Source: Micromonospora cabrerizensis | GTDB lineage: Bacteria; Actinomycetota; Actinomycetes; Mycobacteriales; Micromonosporaceae | Length of the DNA: 64,000 bases | Direction of reading: 5' to 3' | Assembly: GCF_022230955.1 (NCBI RefSeq) | Contig: NZ_JAKKFI010000078.1 | Span: 1 to 64,000 of the forward strand | Shown here: one piece after another, positions 8,922-16,678 of the stretch | How positions within the stretch are numbered: the stretch's first letter is position 1 | Layout: every line of letters starts with the position of its first letter | Program-made: the position numbers and the translations under genes | The notes under the pieces: model-generated | Database searches by the model: none | The model's input: the letters and a program-made list of their open reading frames with translations, nothing else | Told to the model about the DNA's origin: nothing

Positions 8922-10483
8922 CCGCGCAGTTCACCCCGGCCGGCACGCTCACCGCAGAGGACCTGGGCGCCGTCCACCTGATCGGGGTGGGCGGGGTGGG
9001 CATGCTCGGCGTCGCCCGACTGCTGCTCACCCGCGGCATCCGGGTCTCCGGCAGCGACCTGCGGGAGTGGCCCTCCTTGGCGGGCCTGCGGGCGCTCGGC
9101 GGCACCATCTACCTCAGCCACGAGGCGACCAACCTCGACGGCGTGGACACCGTGGTCTACTCGTCGGCCATCCCCCAGGACCACCTGGAGCTGGTCGAGG
9201 CGCGTCGGCGCGGCCTGCGGGTGCTGCACCGCTCGGAGGCCCTGGCCGCCGCGATGACCGGCCGCCGGGCGGTGGCGGTCGCCGGCACGCACGGCAAGAC
9301 CACCACCACCTCGATGGTGACGATGGTGCTCCAACAGGCCGGTGTGGACCCGTCCTTCGTGATCGGCGGCGAGATCTCCGAGGTCGGCTCGGGCGCCCAC
9401 CACGGCACCGGCGAGCACTTCGTGGTCGAGGCGGACGAGAGCGACCGCTCGTTCCTCATCTACCGCCCGTACGTCTCGATCATCACGAACGTCGAGGCGG
9501 ACCACCTGAACACCTACGGCGACTACGCGACGCTGGAGGCGGCGTTCGTGGAGTTCGCCCGCCTCACCGACCCGGACGGGTTCATCATCACCTGCGCCGA
9601 CGACCCGGGCGGTCGGCGGCTGGCCGAGAGCCTGCGCGCCGAGGGGCGGCAGGTGTTCACCTACGGCGAGGCGGCCGACGCCGACCTGCGGCTGACCGAG
9701 ATCGTCTCCTCCGCGCGCGGGGTGCGCTACCTGGCCGCGATCGACGGCCGGTCACTGGGCGAGTTCCGGTTGCCGGTGCCGGGGCGGCACATGGGGCTGA
9801 ACAGCGCCTCCGCGGTGCTGGCCGCGTACCTGCTGAAACTGCCGCTGGAGGCGGCGGAGGCCGCGCTGGCGGTCTTCCCCGGGGTGCGGCGGCGTTTCGA
9901 GCGCAAGGGCGTCGCGGACGACGTGCTGGTCTACGACGAGTACGCCTACCACCCGACCTCGATGACGTTGGCGATGCAGACGCTGCGCGAGGTGGCCGGC
10001 GACGGGCGCCTGATCGTCGTCTTCCAGCCGTACCGGCTGTACCGCACCCGCGACAACCAGTCGGAGATCGCCGCGGCGCTGGCCATCGCCGACGAGGTGG
10101 TGCTGTTGGAGGTCTTCGGGCCGGGCGAGCTGCGCCAACCCGGCGAGGGTTCGGCGGCGCTGATCGCCGCGGTGGAGCTGCCCGCCGACCGCAAGGTCTT
10201 CGTCGACTCGTGGGAGGCGGCCCCGCTGGAGGTGGCCCGTCGGGCCCGCCCAGGGGACGTGGTGGTGACCATGGGCGCCCCGCCGATCTCGCTGATGGGT
10301 GACGAGCTGCTGGCCGCCCTGGGGGAGCGTGCGGCCGGCTCCGCGCCGACCGCGACCGTCGACCCGGTGGCCACCGCCCCGGTGTTCGGTGACCCGGTGC
10401 CGGGTGGCGCCACGGCCGGCGGCGACGGAGCGGCCCTCGGTGGCACCGTCGCGCCCGGCGGCACGGCGCCCACGGCCGGATGA
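8918..10483 (+). CDS. murC: UDP-MurNAc:L-alanine ligase MurC
   Basis: This Mur ligase adds the first stem-peptide residue, L-Ala, to UDP-MurNAc. The N-terminal Rossmann part begins HLIGVGGVGMLG, the P-loop is AGTHGKTTTT near residue 126, and EADESDRSF near 173 and YAYHPTS near 348 are typical of MurC. The family part ends at about residue 470. The last ~50 residues are a low-complexity Gly/Ala/Thr/Pro tail not expected for MurC, and it overlaps no other reading frame of note. murC sits in the dcw cluster between murG and ftsQ and overlaps ftsQ by 4 nt. Confidence 0.95.
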   Translation: MTAQFTPAGTLTAEDLGAVHLIGVGGVGMLGVARLLLTRGIRVSGSDLREWPSLAGLRALGGTIYLSHEATNLDGVDTVVYSSAIPQDHLELVEARRRGLRVLHRSEALAAAMTGRRAVAVAGTHGKTTTTSMVTMVLQQAGVDPSFVIGGEISEVGSGAHHGTGEHFVVEADESDRSFLIYRPYVSIITNVEADHLNTYGDYATLEAAFVEFARLTDPDGFIITCADDPGGRRLAESLRAEGRQVFTYGEAADADLRLTEIVSSARGVRYLAAIDGRSLGEFRLPVPGRHMGLNSASAVLAAYLLKLPLEAAEAALAVFPGVRRRFERKGVADDVLVYDEYAYHPTSMTLAMQTLREVAGDGRLIVVFQPYRLYRTRDNQSEIAAALAIADEVVLLEVFGPGELRQPGEGSAALIAAVELPADRKVFVDSWEAAPLEVARRARPGDVVVTMGAPPISLMGDELLAALGERAAGSAPTATVDPVATAPVFGDPVPGGATAGGDGAALGGTVAPGGTAPTAG

Positions 10484-11298
10484 GTCCCGGCCCGGCCCGA
10501 GGGCGGACCCGCGCCGCCGAGGGCGGCGCCCCGCGTCGCGGTCCGGCCCGGCGTTGGCAGCTGGTCCGGGCGAGCAGCGACGCGGTACCGCCCTCGGCCC
10601 GCCGGTTCATGGCCCGTGCCCGGCAGCGTCGGATGCGCGCGGCGCTGCCCTGGGCCGTGGCCGCCGGGGTGCTCGCGCTGGCCGGGCTGGTCGCCTGGAC
10701 GGTGCTGGGCACCGGGCTGTTCGGTGTGCGGGAGGTGCGCGTGGAGGGGGCCGACCTGGTCACCCCGGTGCAGGTGCACGACGCGGCCGGCGTACCGGAC
10801 GGGGTGCCGCTGGCCCGGGTGGACCTGGCCGCCGCGGCCCGCCGGGTCGGCGCGCTCGCGCCGGTGGAGCGGGCCACCGTGTCCCGCGACTGGCCCGGCA
10901 CGCTGGTGGTGCGGGTGACCGAGCGGACCCCGGTGGCGGCGGTGCCCCAGGGCGACGCGTACGCCCTGATCGACCGCAGCGGTGTGGCGTTCCGGACGGT
11001 GGACCAGCGCCCGGCCGGGATGCCGCAGGTGACGGTGGCCCGACCGGCCGCCGACGACCCGGGCACCCGGGCCGGGCTGGAGGTGCTCGTCGCGCTGACC
11101 CCGCAGTTGCGCGCCGAGCTGGTGGACGTGAGCGTGGAGGGGTTGGCCCGGATCACCCTGCGGCTGCGGGGGGACCGGACGGTGGTCTGGGGCGACGCGA
11201 CCCGGGGCACGGACAAGGCTCGGGTGGCCACCGCTCTGCTCGACGAGGACACCGATCGGATCGACGTGAGCGCCCCGGACGTGGTGACCTTCCGCTGA
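10480..11298 (+). CDS. ftsQ: Cell division protein FtsQ
   Basis: This bitopic divisome protein links early and late division proteins. The 272-aa product has a basic cytoplasmic tail of about 50 residues, one membrane segment at about 52-76, then a POTRA domain starting VREVRVEGADLV and an FtsQ beta domain ending VDVSAPDVVTFR. It is weakly conserved in sequence, as FtsQ usually is, but position (after murC, before ftsZ) and topology fit. ATG overlaps murC by ATGA. Confidence 0.9.
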   Translation: MSPGPARGRTRAAEGGAPRRGPARRWQLVRASSDAVPPSARRFMARARQRRMRAALPWAVAAGVLALAGLVAWTVLGTGLFGVREVRVEGADLVTPVQVHDAAGVPDGVPLARVDLAAAARRVGALAPVERATVSRDWPGTLVVRVTERTPVAAVPQGDAYALIDRSGVAFRTVDQRPAGMPQVTVARPAADDPGTRAGLEVLVALTPQLRAELVDVSVEGLARITLRLRGDRTVVWGDATRGTDKARVATALLDEDTDRIDVSAPDVVTFR

Positions 11299-11409
11299 CC
11301 CGCCGAGCGCGGGGAGGCGTGACCTGTCGCGCTCCGGTCGGCGACACGCCGAGCGGGTCCTTGGCTCATCGCGTGGTGGCGCTTACGTTGCCCCGAAGAG
11401 GTTCAGTGG

Positions 11410-11438
11410 TTGACATAACTGTAAGCCTCTAGTAGAGG
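11410..11438 (+). promoter_or_regulatory. Candidate ftsZ promoter
   Basis: TTGACA at 11410-11415 is a perfect -35. TAGAGG at 11433-11438, after a 17-bp spacer, is a weak -10. It lies about 105 bp before the ftsZ start, in the 246-bp ftsQ-ftsZ spacer, where actinobacteria usually place several ftsZ promoters. Confidence 0.55.
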
Positions 11439-11452
11439 GTGAGGGTTCACCC
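11426..11452 (+). promoter_or_regulatory. Tandem dyads over the ftsZ promoter/leader
   Basis: CCTCTAGTAGAGG (11426-11438) is a perfect palindrome around one base and covers the presumed -10. Immediately after, GGGTGA (11437-11442) pairs with TCACCC (11447-11452). This suggests an operator, or a 5' hairpin in the ftsZ mRNA. Confidence 0.4.
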
Positions 11453-11544
11453 CTGACTCTCGCTGGTGACAGCTGTCGTCGGCCGCTGGTCTGGCCACGC
11501 CGTAACCGGTCGGCCGAAGCCAATCTCGAAGGAAAGGACCGGAG

Positions 11545-12660
11545 ATGACACCTCCGCACAACTACCTGGCGGTCATCAAGGTCGTCGGCATCGGGGGCGG
11601 CGGCGTCAACGCCGTCAACCGGATGATCGAGGTTGGGCTCAAGGGCGTCGAGTTCATCGCGATCAACACCGATGCCCAGGCGCTGCTGATGAGTGACGCC
11701 GACGTCAAGCTCGACGTCGGCCGGGAGCTGACCCGCGGTCTGGGGGCCGGGGCCAACCCGGACGTCGGCAAGAACGCCGCCGAGGACCACCGCGACGAGA
11801 TCGAGGAGGTGCTCAAGGGCGCCGACATGGTCTTCGTGACCTGCGGCGAGGGCGGCGGCACCGGCACCGGTGGCGCGCCCGTGGTGGCCAACATCGCCCG
11901 CAAGCTCGGTGCGCTGACCATCGGCGTGGTGACCCGCCCGTTCTCCTTCGAGGGCAAGCGTCGCCAGGTACAGGCCGAGACCGGAATAGACGAACTCCGC
12001 AACCAGTGCGACACGCTGATCGTGATCCCGAACGACCGGCTGTTGGCCCTGGGTGACCGCAACATCAGCATGATGGACGCGTTCCGCACGGCCGACCAGG
12101 TGCTGCTCTCCGGTGTGCAGGGCATCACCGACCTGATCACGACCCCGGGTCTGATCAACCTGGACTTCGCCGACGTCAAGAGCGTGATGAGCGGCGCCGG
12201 CAGCGCGTTGATGGGCATCGGCAGCGCCCGCGGCGAGAACCGCGCGGTCGAGGCGGCCGAGGCGGCCATCTCCAGCCCGCTGCTGGAGCAGAGCATGGAC
12301 GGCGCGCGCGGTGTGCTGCTCTCCATCGCCGGCGGTTCCGACCTGGGCCTGTTCGAGATCAACGATGCGGCCCAGCTGGTCACCGACGCCGCCCACCCGG
12401 ACGCCAACATCATCTTCGGTGCGGTCATCGACGACGCGCTCGGTGACGAGGTGCGGGTGACGGTCATCGCGGCGGGCTTCGACGGCGGCACGCCCGCGTA
12501 CAAGGCGGCCGAGCCGACCCGTAAGACCAACACCAACCAGCCGGCGCCGCAGAGCACCCCGGTGCCGGCGCCGTCGACCAACCCGGCTCCGGCCCAGTCG
12601 CCGCGCCGAGTGCTCTTCGACGACGTGGACGTTCCCGATTTCCTCAAGAACGGGTCCTGA
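11545..12660 (+). CDS. ftsZ: Cell division GTPase FtsZ
   Basis: This tubulin-like GTPase polymerises into the Z ring. The 371-aa protein contains the nucleotide loop GIGGGGVNAVNRM near residue 14, the tubulin signature GGGTGTGGAPVVA near residue 104, and the catalytic T7 loop NLDFADV near 204. A Pro/Ala-rich linker follows, then the conserved C-terminal peptide VDVPDFLKNGS, which binds SepF. AAGGAAAGGA just before the ATG is the ribosome site. It has its own promoter region in the 246-bp gap before it. Confidence 0.98.
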   Translation: MTPPHNYLAVIKVVGIGGGGVNAVNRMIEVGLKGVEFIAINTDAQALLMSDADVKLDVGRELTRGLGAGANPDVGKNAAEDHRDEIEEVLKGADMVFVTCGEGGGTGTGGAPVVANIARKLGALTIGVVTRPFSFEGKRRQVQAETGIDELRNQCDTLIVIPNDRLLALGDRNISMMDAFRTADQVLLSGVQGITDLITTPGLINLDFADVKSVMSGAGSALMGIGSARGENRAVEAAEAAISSPLLEQSMDGARGVLLSIAGGSDLGLFEINDAAQLVTDAAHPDANIIFGAVIDDALGDEVRVTVIAAGFDGGTPAYKAAEPTRKTNTNQPAPQSTPVPAPSTNPAPAQSPRRVLFDDVDVPDFLKNGS

Positions 12661-12669
12661 GCACCGCCG

Positions 12670-13413
12670 ATGACCGACAGCTCAGCCACGGTCCGGCCGG
12701 GCCGGCACGCCGAGATCGCGGCCGGCCTGGCCCAGGTCCGGTCCCGGATGGCCGACGCCTGTGCGCAGGCCGGCCGGGACCCCGCCGACATCACGATGAT
12801 CGCGGTGACGAAGACCTACCCGGCCAGCGACGTGTTGGCGCTGGCCGGGCTCGGGGTGACCGACATGGGGGAGAACCGCGACCAGGAGGCAGCCGGTAAG
12901 GCCGCCGAGGTGGCCGCGGCCGGACTGCGCCCCCGTTGGCACTTCATCGGTCAGCTCCAGCGCAACAAGGCCCGCTCGGTGGTCCGGTACGCCGACGTGG
13001 TGCAGTCCGTCGACAGTGTCCGGCTGGCCCGGGCGTTGGCCAACGCCGCCGCCGACCGGGAGGTGCCGCTGGACGTCATGGTCCAGGTGAGCATCGACGG
13101 CGACGCCGCCCGGGGCGGCGCGCTGCCCGGTTCGGCCGACCCGGGCGCCGGGCTGGAACCGGTGGCCGAGGCGGTGGCCGAGTCGCCAGGGCTGCGTCTG
13201 GTCGGCCTCATGGCGGTGGCGCCGCTGGGTTGGGAGCCGGAGCGGGCCTTCGCCCAACTCGCGGAGGTTGCCGGCGTGTTTCGGACGGTCCACCCGGGAG
13301 CGACCGCGCTGTCCGCGGGAATGAGTGGAGATTTCGAGATCGCGATCCAATACGGCGCGACACATGTCCGCGTCGGCAGCGCGTTGCTCGGAATGCGTCC
13401 CACGCTGCGGTAG
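12670..13413 (+). CDS. PLP homeostasis protein, YggS/YlmE family
   Basis: This alanine-racemase-fold protein binds pyridoxal phosphate and buffers PLP and amino-acid pools; the family has no firmly assigned reaction. The PLP lysine is in AVTKTYP near residue 41, and GENRDQEAAGKA near 64 and WHFIGQLQRNKA near 86 are diagnostic. 247 aa is normal. It lies 9 bp after ftsZ, before sepF, the conserved ftsZ-ylmE-ylmF order of Gram-positives, so it is probably co-transcribed with ftsZ. Confidence 0.93.
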   Translation: MTDSSATVRPGRHAEIAAGLAQVRSRMADACAQAGRDPADITMIAVTKTYPASDVLALAGLGVTDMGENRDQEAAGKAAEVAAAGLRPRWHFIGQLQRNKARSVVRYADVVQSVDSVRLARALANAAADREVPLDVMVQVSIDGDAARGGALPGSADPGAGLEPVAEAVAESPGLRLVGLMAVAPLGWEPERAFAQLAEVAGVFRTVHPGATALSAGMSGDFEIAIQYGATHVRVGSALLGMRPTLR

Positions 13414-13452
13414 CCTGACCGCGAGACATGCAAATTACATCAGTGTTGTTTC

Positions 13453-13477
13453 AGGGGTGGCGTCCCCTAGTTGGGGG
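13453..13477 (+). promoter_or_regulatory. Competing G/C hairpins in the 190-bp yggS-sepF spacer
   Basis: GGGG (13454-13457), CCCC (13464-13467) and GGGGG (13473-13477) are arranged so that the central C-run can pair with either flank. This three-part layout lies about 130 bp before sepF and just after an unusually AT-rich stretch (13430-13452). It could be a small attenuator-like switch, or just a hairpin. Confidence 0.3.
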
Positions 13478-13603
13478 TCGTGGCGCGCGACGCGAATCGC
13501 GCGCCAGGGGATTGCCGCCCCGGTCCGATGGGCATGGTTGTCCACTCGCGACGGGCGACATGGCACGGGGGCGCGTGCCGCACGGCGGACGGAAGGGCGC
13601 GGG

Positions 13604-14296
13604 ATGGGTGCACTGCGCAAGGCGGGGGTCTGGCTCGGTCTGGTCGAAGAAGACGACGAGCGGGCCTACGACGACGGTGGCTACGACAAGGGTGGCTACC
13701 GCGACTCGCGTTACCGGCAGAGCCGGTACGCCGAGGAGTTCGCCGACGAGGACGAGGACGACACCGAGGAGCCACCGGCTCCCCGGCCGCGGGTCAGTGA
13801 GCGGGGTCGACTCTCCGAGCGGGCGAGCGGGCGGTTGAGCGAGTCCGAGCGTGGTGACGGCGAGCGTCCGGAGCGGGTCGAGCGGGCCAGCGTACGGTCG
13901 ATCACCCGGTCGACGGCCGGTGAGACGTCCGGCGCGCTGACCTACCACACCCGGGACAATCTGGCCCTCGCGCCGCAGGTCACGTCGCGTGAGCGGGCGT
14001 TGCCCGAGGAGGAGCAGCGTTACCAGATCACGACGCTGCACCCGACCACCTACCGCGAGGCGCGCACGATCGGTGAGCACTTCCGCGACGGCGTCCCGGT
14101 GATCATCAATCTCACCGAAATGGATGAGGCCGATGCCCGCCGTCTGGTTGACTTCGCCGCCGGTCTGGCGTTCGGCCTGCGCGGTACGATCGAGCGCGTG
14201 ACCAATCGGGTGTTCCTGCTCTCACCGGCTAATGTCCAGGTCACCGCTGAGGACAAGGCCAAGATCGCTGAGGGCGGTTTTTTCAGTCTGAGTTGA
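13604..14296 (+). CDS. sepF: Cell division protein SepF
   Basis: SepF tethers FtsZ to the membrane; in actinobacteria it replaces FtsA/ZipA. The N-terminus MGALRKAGVWLGL is the amphipathic membrane helix. A long acidic/arginine-rich Tyr-Asp-Gly linker follows (roughly residues 18-125). The C-terminal SepF domain starts near YQITTLHPTTYREA and contains INLTEMDEADARRLVDFAAG, ending GGFFSLS. The frame is open from 13325, but ATG 13604 is chosen because it begins exactly with the conserved helix. The linker is richer in charge and longer than in Bacillus SepF. Confidence 0.95.
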   Translation: MGALRKAGVWLGLVEEDDERAYDDGGYDKGGYRDSRYRQSRYAEEFADEDEDDTEEPPAPRPRVSERGRLSERASGRLSESERGDGERPERVERASVRSITRSTAGETSGALTYHTRDNLALAPQVTSRERALPEEEQRYQITTLHPTTYREARTIGEHFRDGVPVIINLTEMDEADARRLVDFAAGLAFGLRGTIERVTNRVFLLSPANVQVTAEDKAKIAEGGFFSLS

Positions 14297-14326
14297 CCCC
14301 GCCCGACCCGAGGGACGTCGCTGACC

Positions 14327-14632
14327 GTGTTGTCGATCTTACTGCAAGTGTTGTACCTGATCCTTTATGTCTTCCTGCTCCTCCTCTTGTCCCGGTTCGT
14401 GTTGAGCGCCGTCCTTCAGTACGGCCGCCGCTGGCAACCGGGGCGTGGCGCATCGGCAGGATTGGAATCCGTGTGGAGCGTCACTGATCCCCCTCTCAAC
14501 GCGTTGAGGCGTGTGATCCCTCCGCTGCGAATTGGTACCGTGAGCATCGACCTGGCCTCCCTTGTGCTCCTGGTTATCCTGTTCGTGCTGATGGAGTTCG
14601 TGTTAGGGCCGTCGATCAGGGCATCTGCCTGA
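14327..14632 (+). CDS. YggT-family membrane protein
   Basis: A 101-aa integral membrane protein of the YggT family, with two hydrophobic blocks (about residues 3-30 and 72-95) separated by the typical DPPLNALRRVIPPLR loop. It sits in the conserved sepF-yggT-divIVA order. Its exact role is unsettled; proposed links are to osmotic or envelope functions. GTG 14327 gives the full first membrane helix. The stop lies 44 nt before the Wag31 start. Confidence 0.88.
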   Translation: MLSILLQVLYLILYVFLLLLLSRFVLSAVLQYGRRWQPGRGASAGLESVWSVTDPPLNALRRVIPPLRIGTVSIDLASLVLLVILFVLMEFVLGPSIRASA

Positions 14633-14676
14633 TGACCGACGCGCTTTCGCGGCCGCAACTGACCCGAGGAGTTTCG

Positions 14677-15486
14677 ATGCCGCTGACCCCGGCCGACGTC
14701 CACAACGTCGCCTTCAAAAAGCCGCCGATCGGCAAGCGGGGGTATGACGAGGAGGAGGTCGACGCCTTCCTTGACGAGGTGGAGCGCGAGCTCGCCCGTC
14801 TCATCGAGGAAAACAACGAGCTGCGCGCCCAGGTGGAGCGCGGCGGCCGTGGCGGCGCCCCCGCAGGCCCCGGCGGCGACGCCCGACTGGCGGCGGAGCT
14901 CAACGACGTCAAGGCCCAGCTGGACCGGGTGCAGCGCGACAAGTCGGCGGCCGAGCAGGCCGCCCGCGCGATGCAGGCCGAGCTCGAGCAGGTCCGTGCG
15001 ACCGGCGGCCCGGCCGGCGGCGTCACCGGTGACGGTGAGCAGCAGGCCCTGCGCGTGCTGATGATGGCCCAGCGCACCGCCGACGACCACGTGTCCGACG
15101 CGCGTCGCGAGGCCGACCAGCTGCTGTCCGAGGCCCGCGGCAAGGCCGAGGAGGTGACCCGGGAGGCGCGCGCGAAGGCTGACGCCCTTGAGCGGGACGC
15201 CCGCCAGCGGCACCAGGAGGCCATGGGCGGCCTGGACGCCAAGCGCACGGCGCTGCAGAAGCACATCGAGGAGCTCAAGCAGTTCGAGCGCGAGTACCGC
15301 ACCCGGCTCAAGGCGTACCTGGAGAGCCAGTTGCGTGACCTCGACGGTCGCGGCCAGGGCCTCGAAGCCGAGATGACCCGCTCCGAAGCTGGCCGGGTCG
15401 CCGGCGGCAACGGGCTGGCCGCTGCGGGCCTCGCCGGTTCCTACGGCGGCGGCGGGCGCTCCGGCGCCCTCGAAGCCGGACGCTGA
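14677..15486 (+). CDS. wag31: Polar growth protein Wag31/DivIVA
   Basis: This coiled-coil scaffold sits at cell poles and septa and directs apical cell-wall growth in actinobacteria. The N-terminus from MPLTPADVHNVAFKKP is the conserved lipid-binding DivIVA head. Two long coiled-coil stretches follow (about 30-95 and 120-240), separated by a Gly/Ala/Pro linker, then a Gly-rich tail. Frame is open from 14632, but ATG 14677 is selected because GAGGAG (14666-14671) lies 5 nt before it and it starts with the family N-terminus. It closes the dcw run. Confidence 0.96.
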   Translation: MPLTPADVHNVAFKKPPIGKRGYDEEEVDAFLDEVERELARLIEENNELRAQVERGGRGGAPAGPGGDARLAAELNDVKAQLDRVQRDKSAAEQAARAMQAELEQVRATGGPAGGVTGDGEQQALRVLMMAQRTADDHVSDARREADQLLSEARGKAEEVTREARAKADALERDARQRHQEAMGGLDAKRTALQKHIEELKQFEREYRTRLKAYLESQLRDLDGRGQGLEAEMTRSEAGRVAGGNGLAAAGLAGSYGGGGRSGALEAGR

Positions 15487-15491
15487 GCACC

Positions 15492-15532
15492 GGCCGGCGA
15501 TCGTTCTCCGCCAATGGTGACGATCGCCGGCC
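15492..15532 (+). terminator. Terminator-like hairpin after wag31
   Basis: GGCCGGCGATCG (15492-15503) and CGATCGCCGGCC (15521-15532) form a perfect 12-bp stem with a 17-nt loop, starting 6 nt after the wag31 stop. There is no U-tract. It is the likely 3' end of the dcw transcript. Confidence 0.7.
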
Positions 15533-15566
15533 CAGCCTGGACGGTACGACGCGGCGGGGGTGAGCC

Positions 15567-16340
15567 GTGATAGTCGCAAGTCTCCTGCTCATCCTCGTCG
15601 CGGTGGTCCTCCTGGTGCTCGGTCTGGCCAGTGGCTCCAGCTTCATGTTGGTCATCTCCATCGCGGCCAGTCTGCTGGCCGCCGTGGCGTTGGTGGTGGG
15701 TGCCCGTCAGGCAGCCGCCAACCGCGCCACGGCGGATCCCGGTCGGCCCGGCCGGCGACACCACGACGCGCCCCGGACGGCCAGCCAGGCCACGGGTGTC
15801 GCGTACGGGCCGCCGCTGGTCGAGCCGGAGGTGCCGGTCCAGCACGTGCCCACGACGGTTGGTACCGGCGGCACCGGGTGGCGGCAACCACCCGAGCCGC
15901 CGGTCGACCATGCCCCGCCGTTCGACCCGCGCGTCGACACCGCCCCGCCGTTCGACCCGCGCGTCGACACCGCGCCTCCGTTCGATCAGGGGTCGCCGTT
16001 CGTGACCCCGGCCGACGGCGCGTCCGCTCCCGCCCGGCCGGTCAGCCCGGCGTCGCCGTTCGCGGCGTCGACCGACGACGCCTTCCGCGACGGTGCCCCG
16101 TCGGCCGACGAGCCGGCCGAGCAGCCGGTCACTCCCGCCGAGGCGGCCCGGGTGGCGCGACTCTCCGATGCCGTCGAGGTGGTCGACGGTCACCCCCGCT
16201 ACCACCTCGCCGGCTGCCCGCACCTCGTCGGTCGGGTGCCCGAGGTGCTGCCGGTCGCCGAGGCCGTCGAGCTCGGTTTCACGCCCTGCGCGCACTGTGC
16301 GCCAGCCACCGCCCTGCTCGCCGACGCCCGGCCGATCTGA
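15567..16340 (+). CDS. Membrane protein with Cys/His-rich C-terminal domain
   Basis: Function is unknown. The 257-aa protein starts with two hydrophobic helices (about residues 2-22 and 25-45). About 130 residues of Pro/Ala-rich linker follow, containing a short tandem repeat around APPFDPRVDT (three copies near residues 115-140). The C-terminal ~55 residues hold YHLAGCPHL and FTPCAHCAP, a His-Cys-His...Cys-x2-Cys arrangement resembling small metal-binding modules of the Ada-like type. GTG 15567 follows a GGGGGTGAG ribosome site. It is close upstream of the DUF167 gene (10 bp), so probably co-transcribed. The metal-binding reading is an inference from residue spacing. Confidence 0.75.
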   Translation: MIVASLLLILVAVVLLVLGLASGSSFMLVISIAASLLAAVALVVGARQAAANRATADPGRPGRRHHDAPRTASQATGVAYGPPLVEPEVPVQHVPTTVGTGGTGWRQPPEPPVDHAPPFDPRVDTAPPFDPRVDTAPPFDQGSPFVTPADGASAPARPVSPASPFAASTDDAFRDGAPSADEPAEQPVTPAEAARVARLSDAVEVVDGHPRYHLAGCPHLVGRVPEVLPVAEAVELGFTPCAHCAPATALLADARPI

Positions 16341-16350
16341 AGCGGCGCCG

Positions 16351-16656
16351 ATGCCCGCGCAGGACACGCTCACCGTGGCGATACGGGTGAAGCCCGGCGC
16401 TTCGCGTACCCGGGTGGGTGGCTGCTTCGACGGTCCACACGGGCCCGCCCTCGTGATCGCGGTGCACGACCCGGCCGTCGACGGTCGGGCGACGGAGGCG
16501 GCCCGCCGGGCGCTGGCCGCCGCCCTGGGCCTCCGGCCGGCCGCGGTCTCCCTGCGGGTCGGCGCGGCCAGTCGGGACAAACTCTTCCTCGTCGATCGGC
16601 CCGGCCCGCAGATGTCCGAGCTGCTGCGCCGACTGCGCGACGGATCCGCCGAGTGA
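16351..16656 (+). CDS. DUF167 (YggU) family protein
   Basis: A 101-aa protein with the DUF167 pattern: TVAIRVKPGASRTRVGG at the N-terminus and GAASRDKLFLV toward the end. Function is not established; in many bacteria yggU travels with yggT/yggS, as here. The frame opens at 16093, but ATG 16351 begins the conserved domain and clears the upstream gene by 10 bp. Confidence 0.85.
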   Translation: MPAQDTLTVAIRVKPGASRTRVGGCFDGPHGPALVIAVHDPAVDGRATEAARRALAAALGLRPAAVSLRVGAASRDKLFLVDRPGPQMSELLRRLRDGSAE

Positions 16657-16678
16657 GGAACGCCCAGGCCAGGCTGCT

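Noticed and set aside
11306..11335. 7-bp stem after ftsQ (GAGCGCG/CGCGCTC) as a terminator
   Set aside because: Short for this GC content and likely by chance; ftsZ promoters lie just after it.
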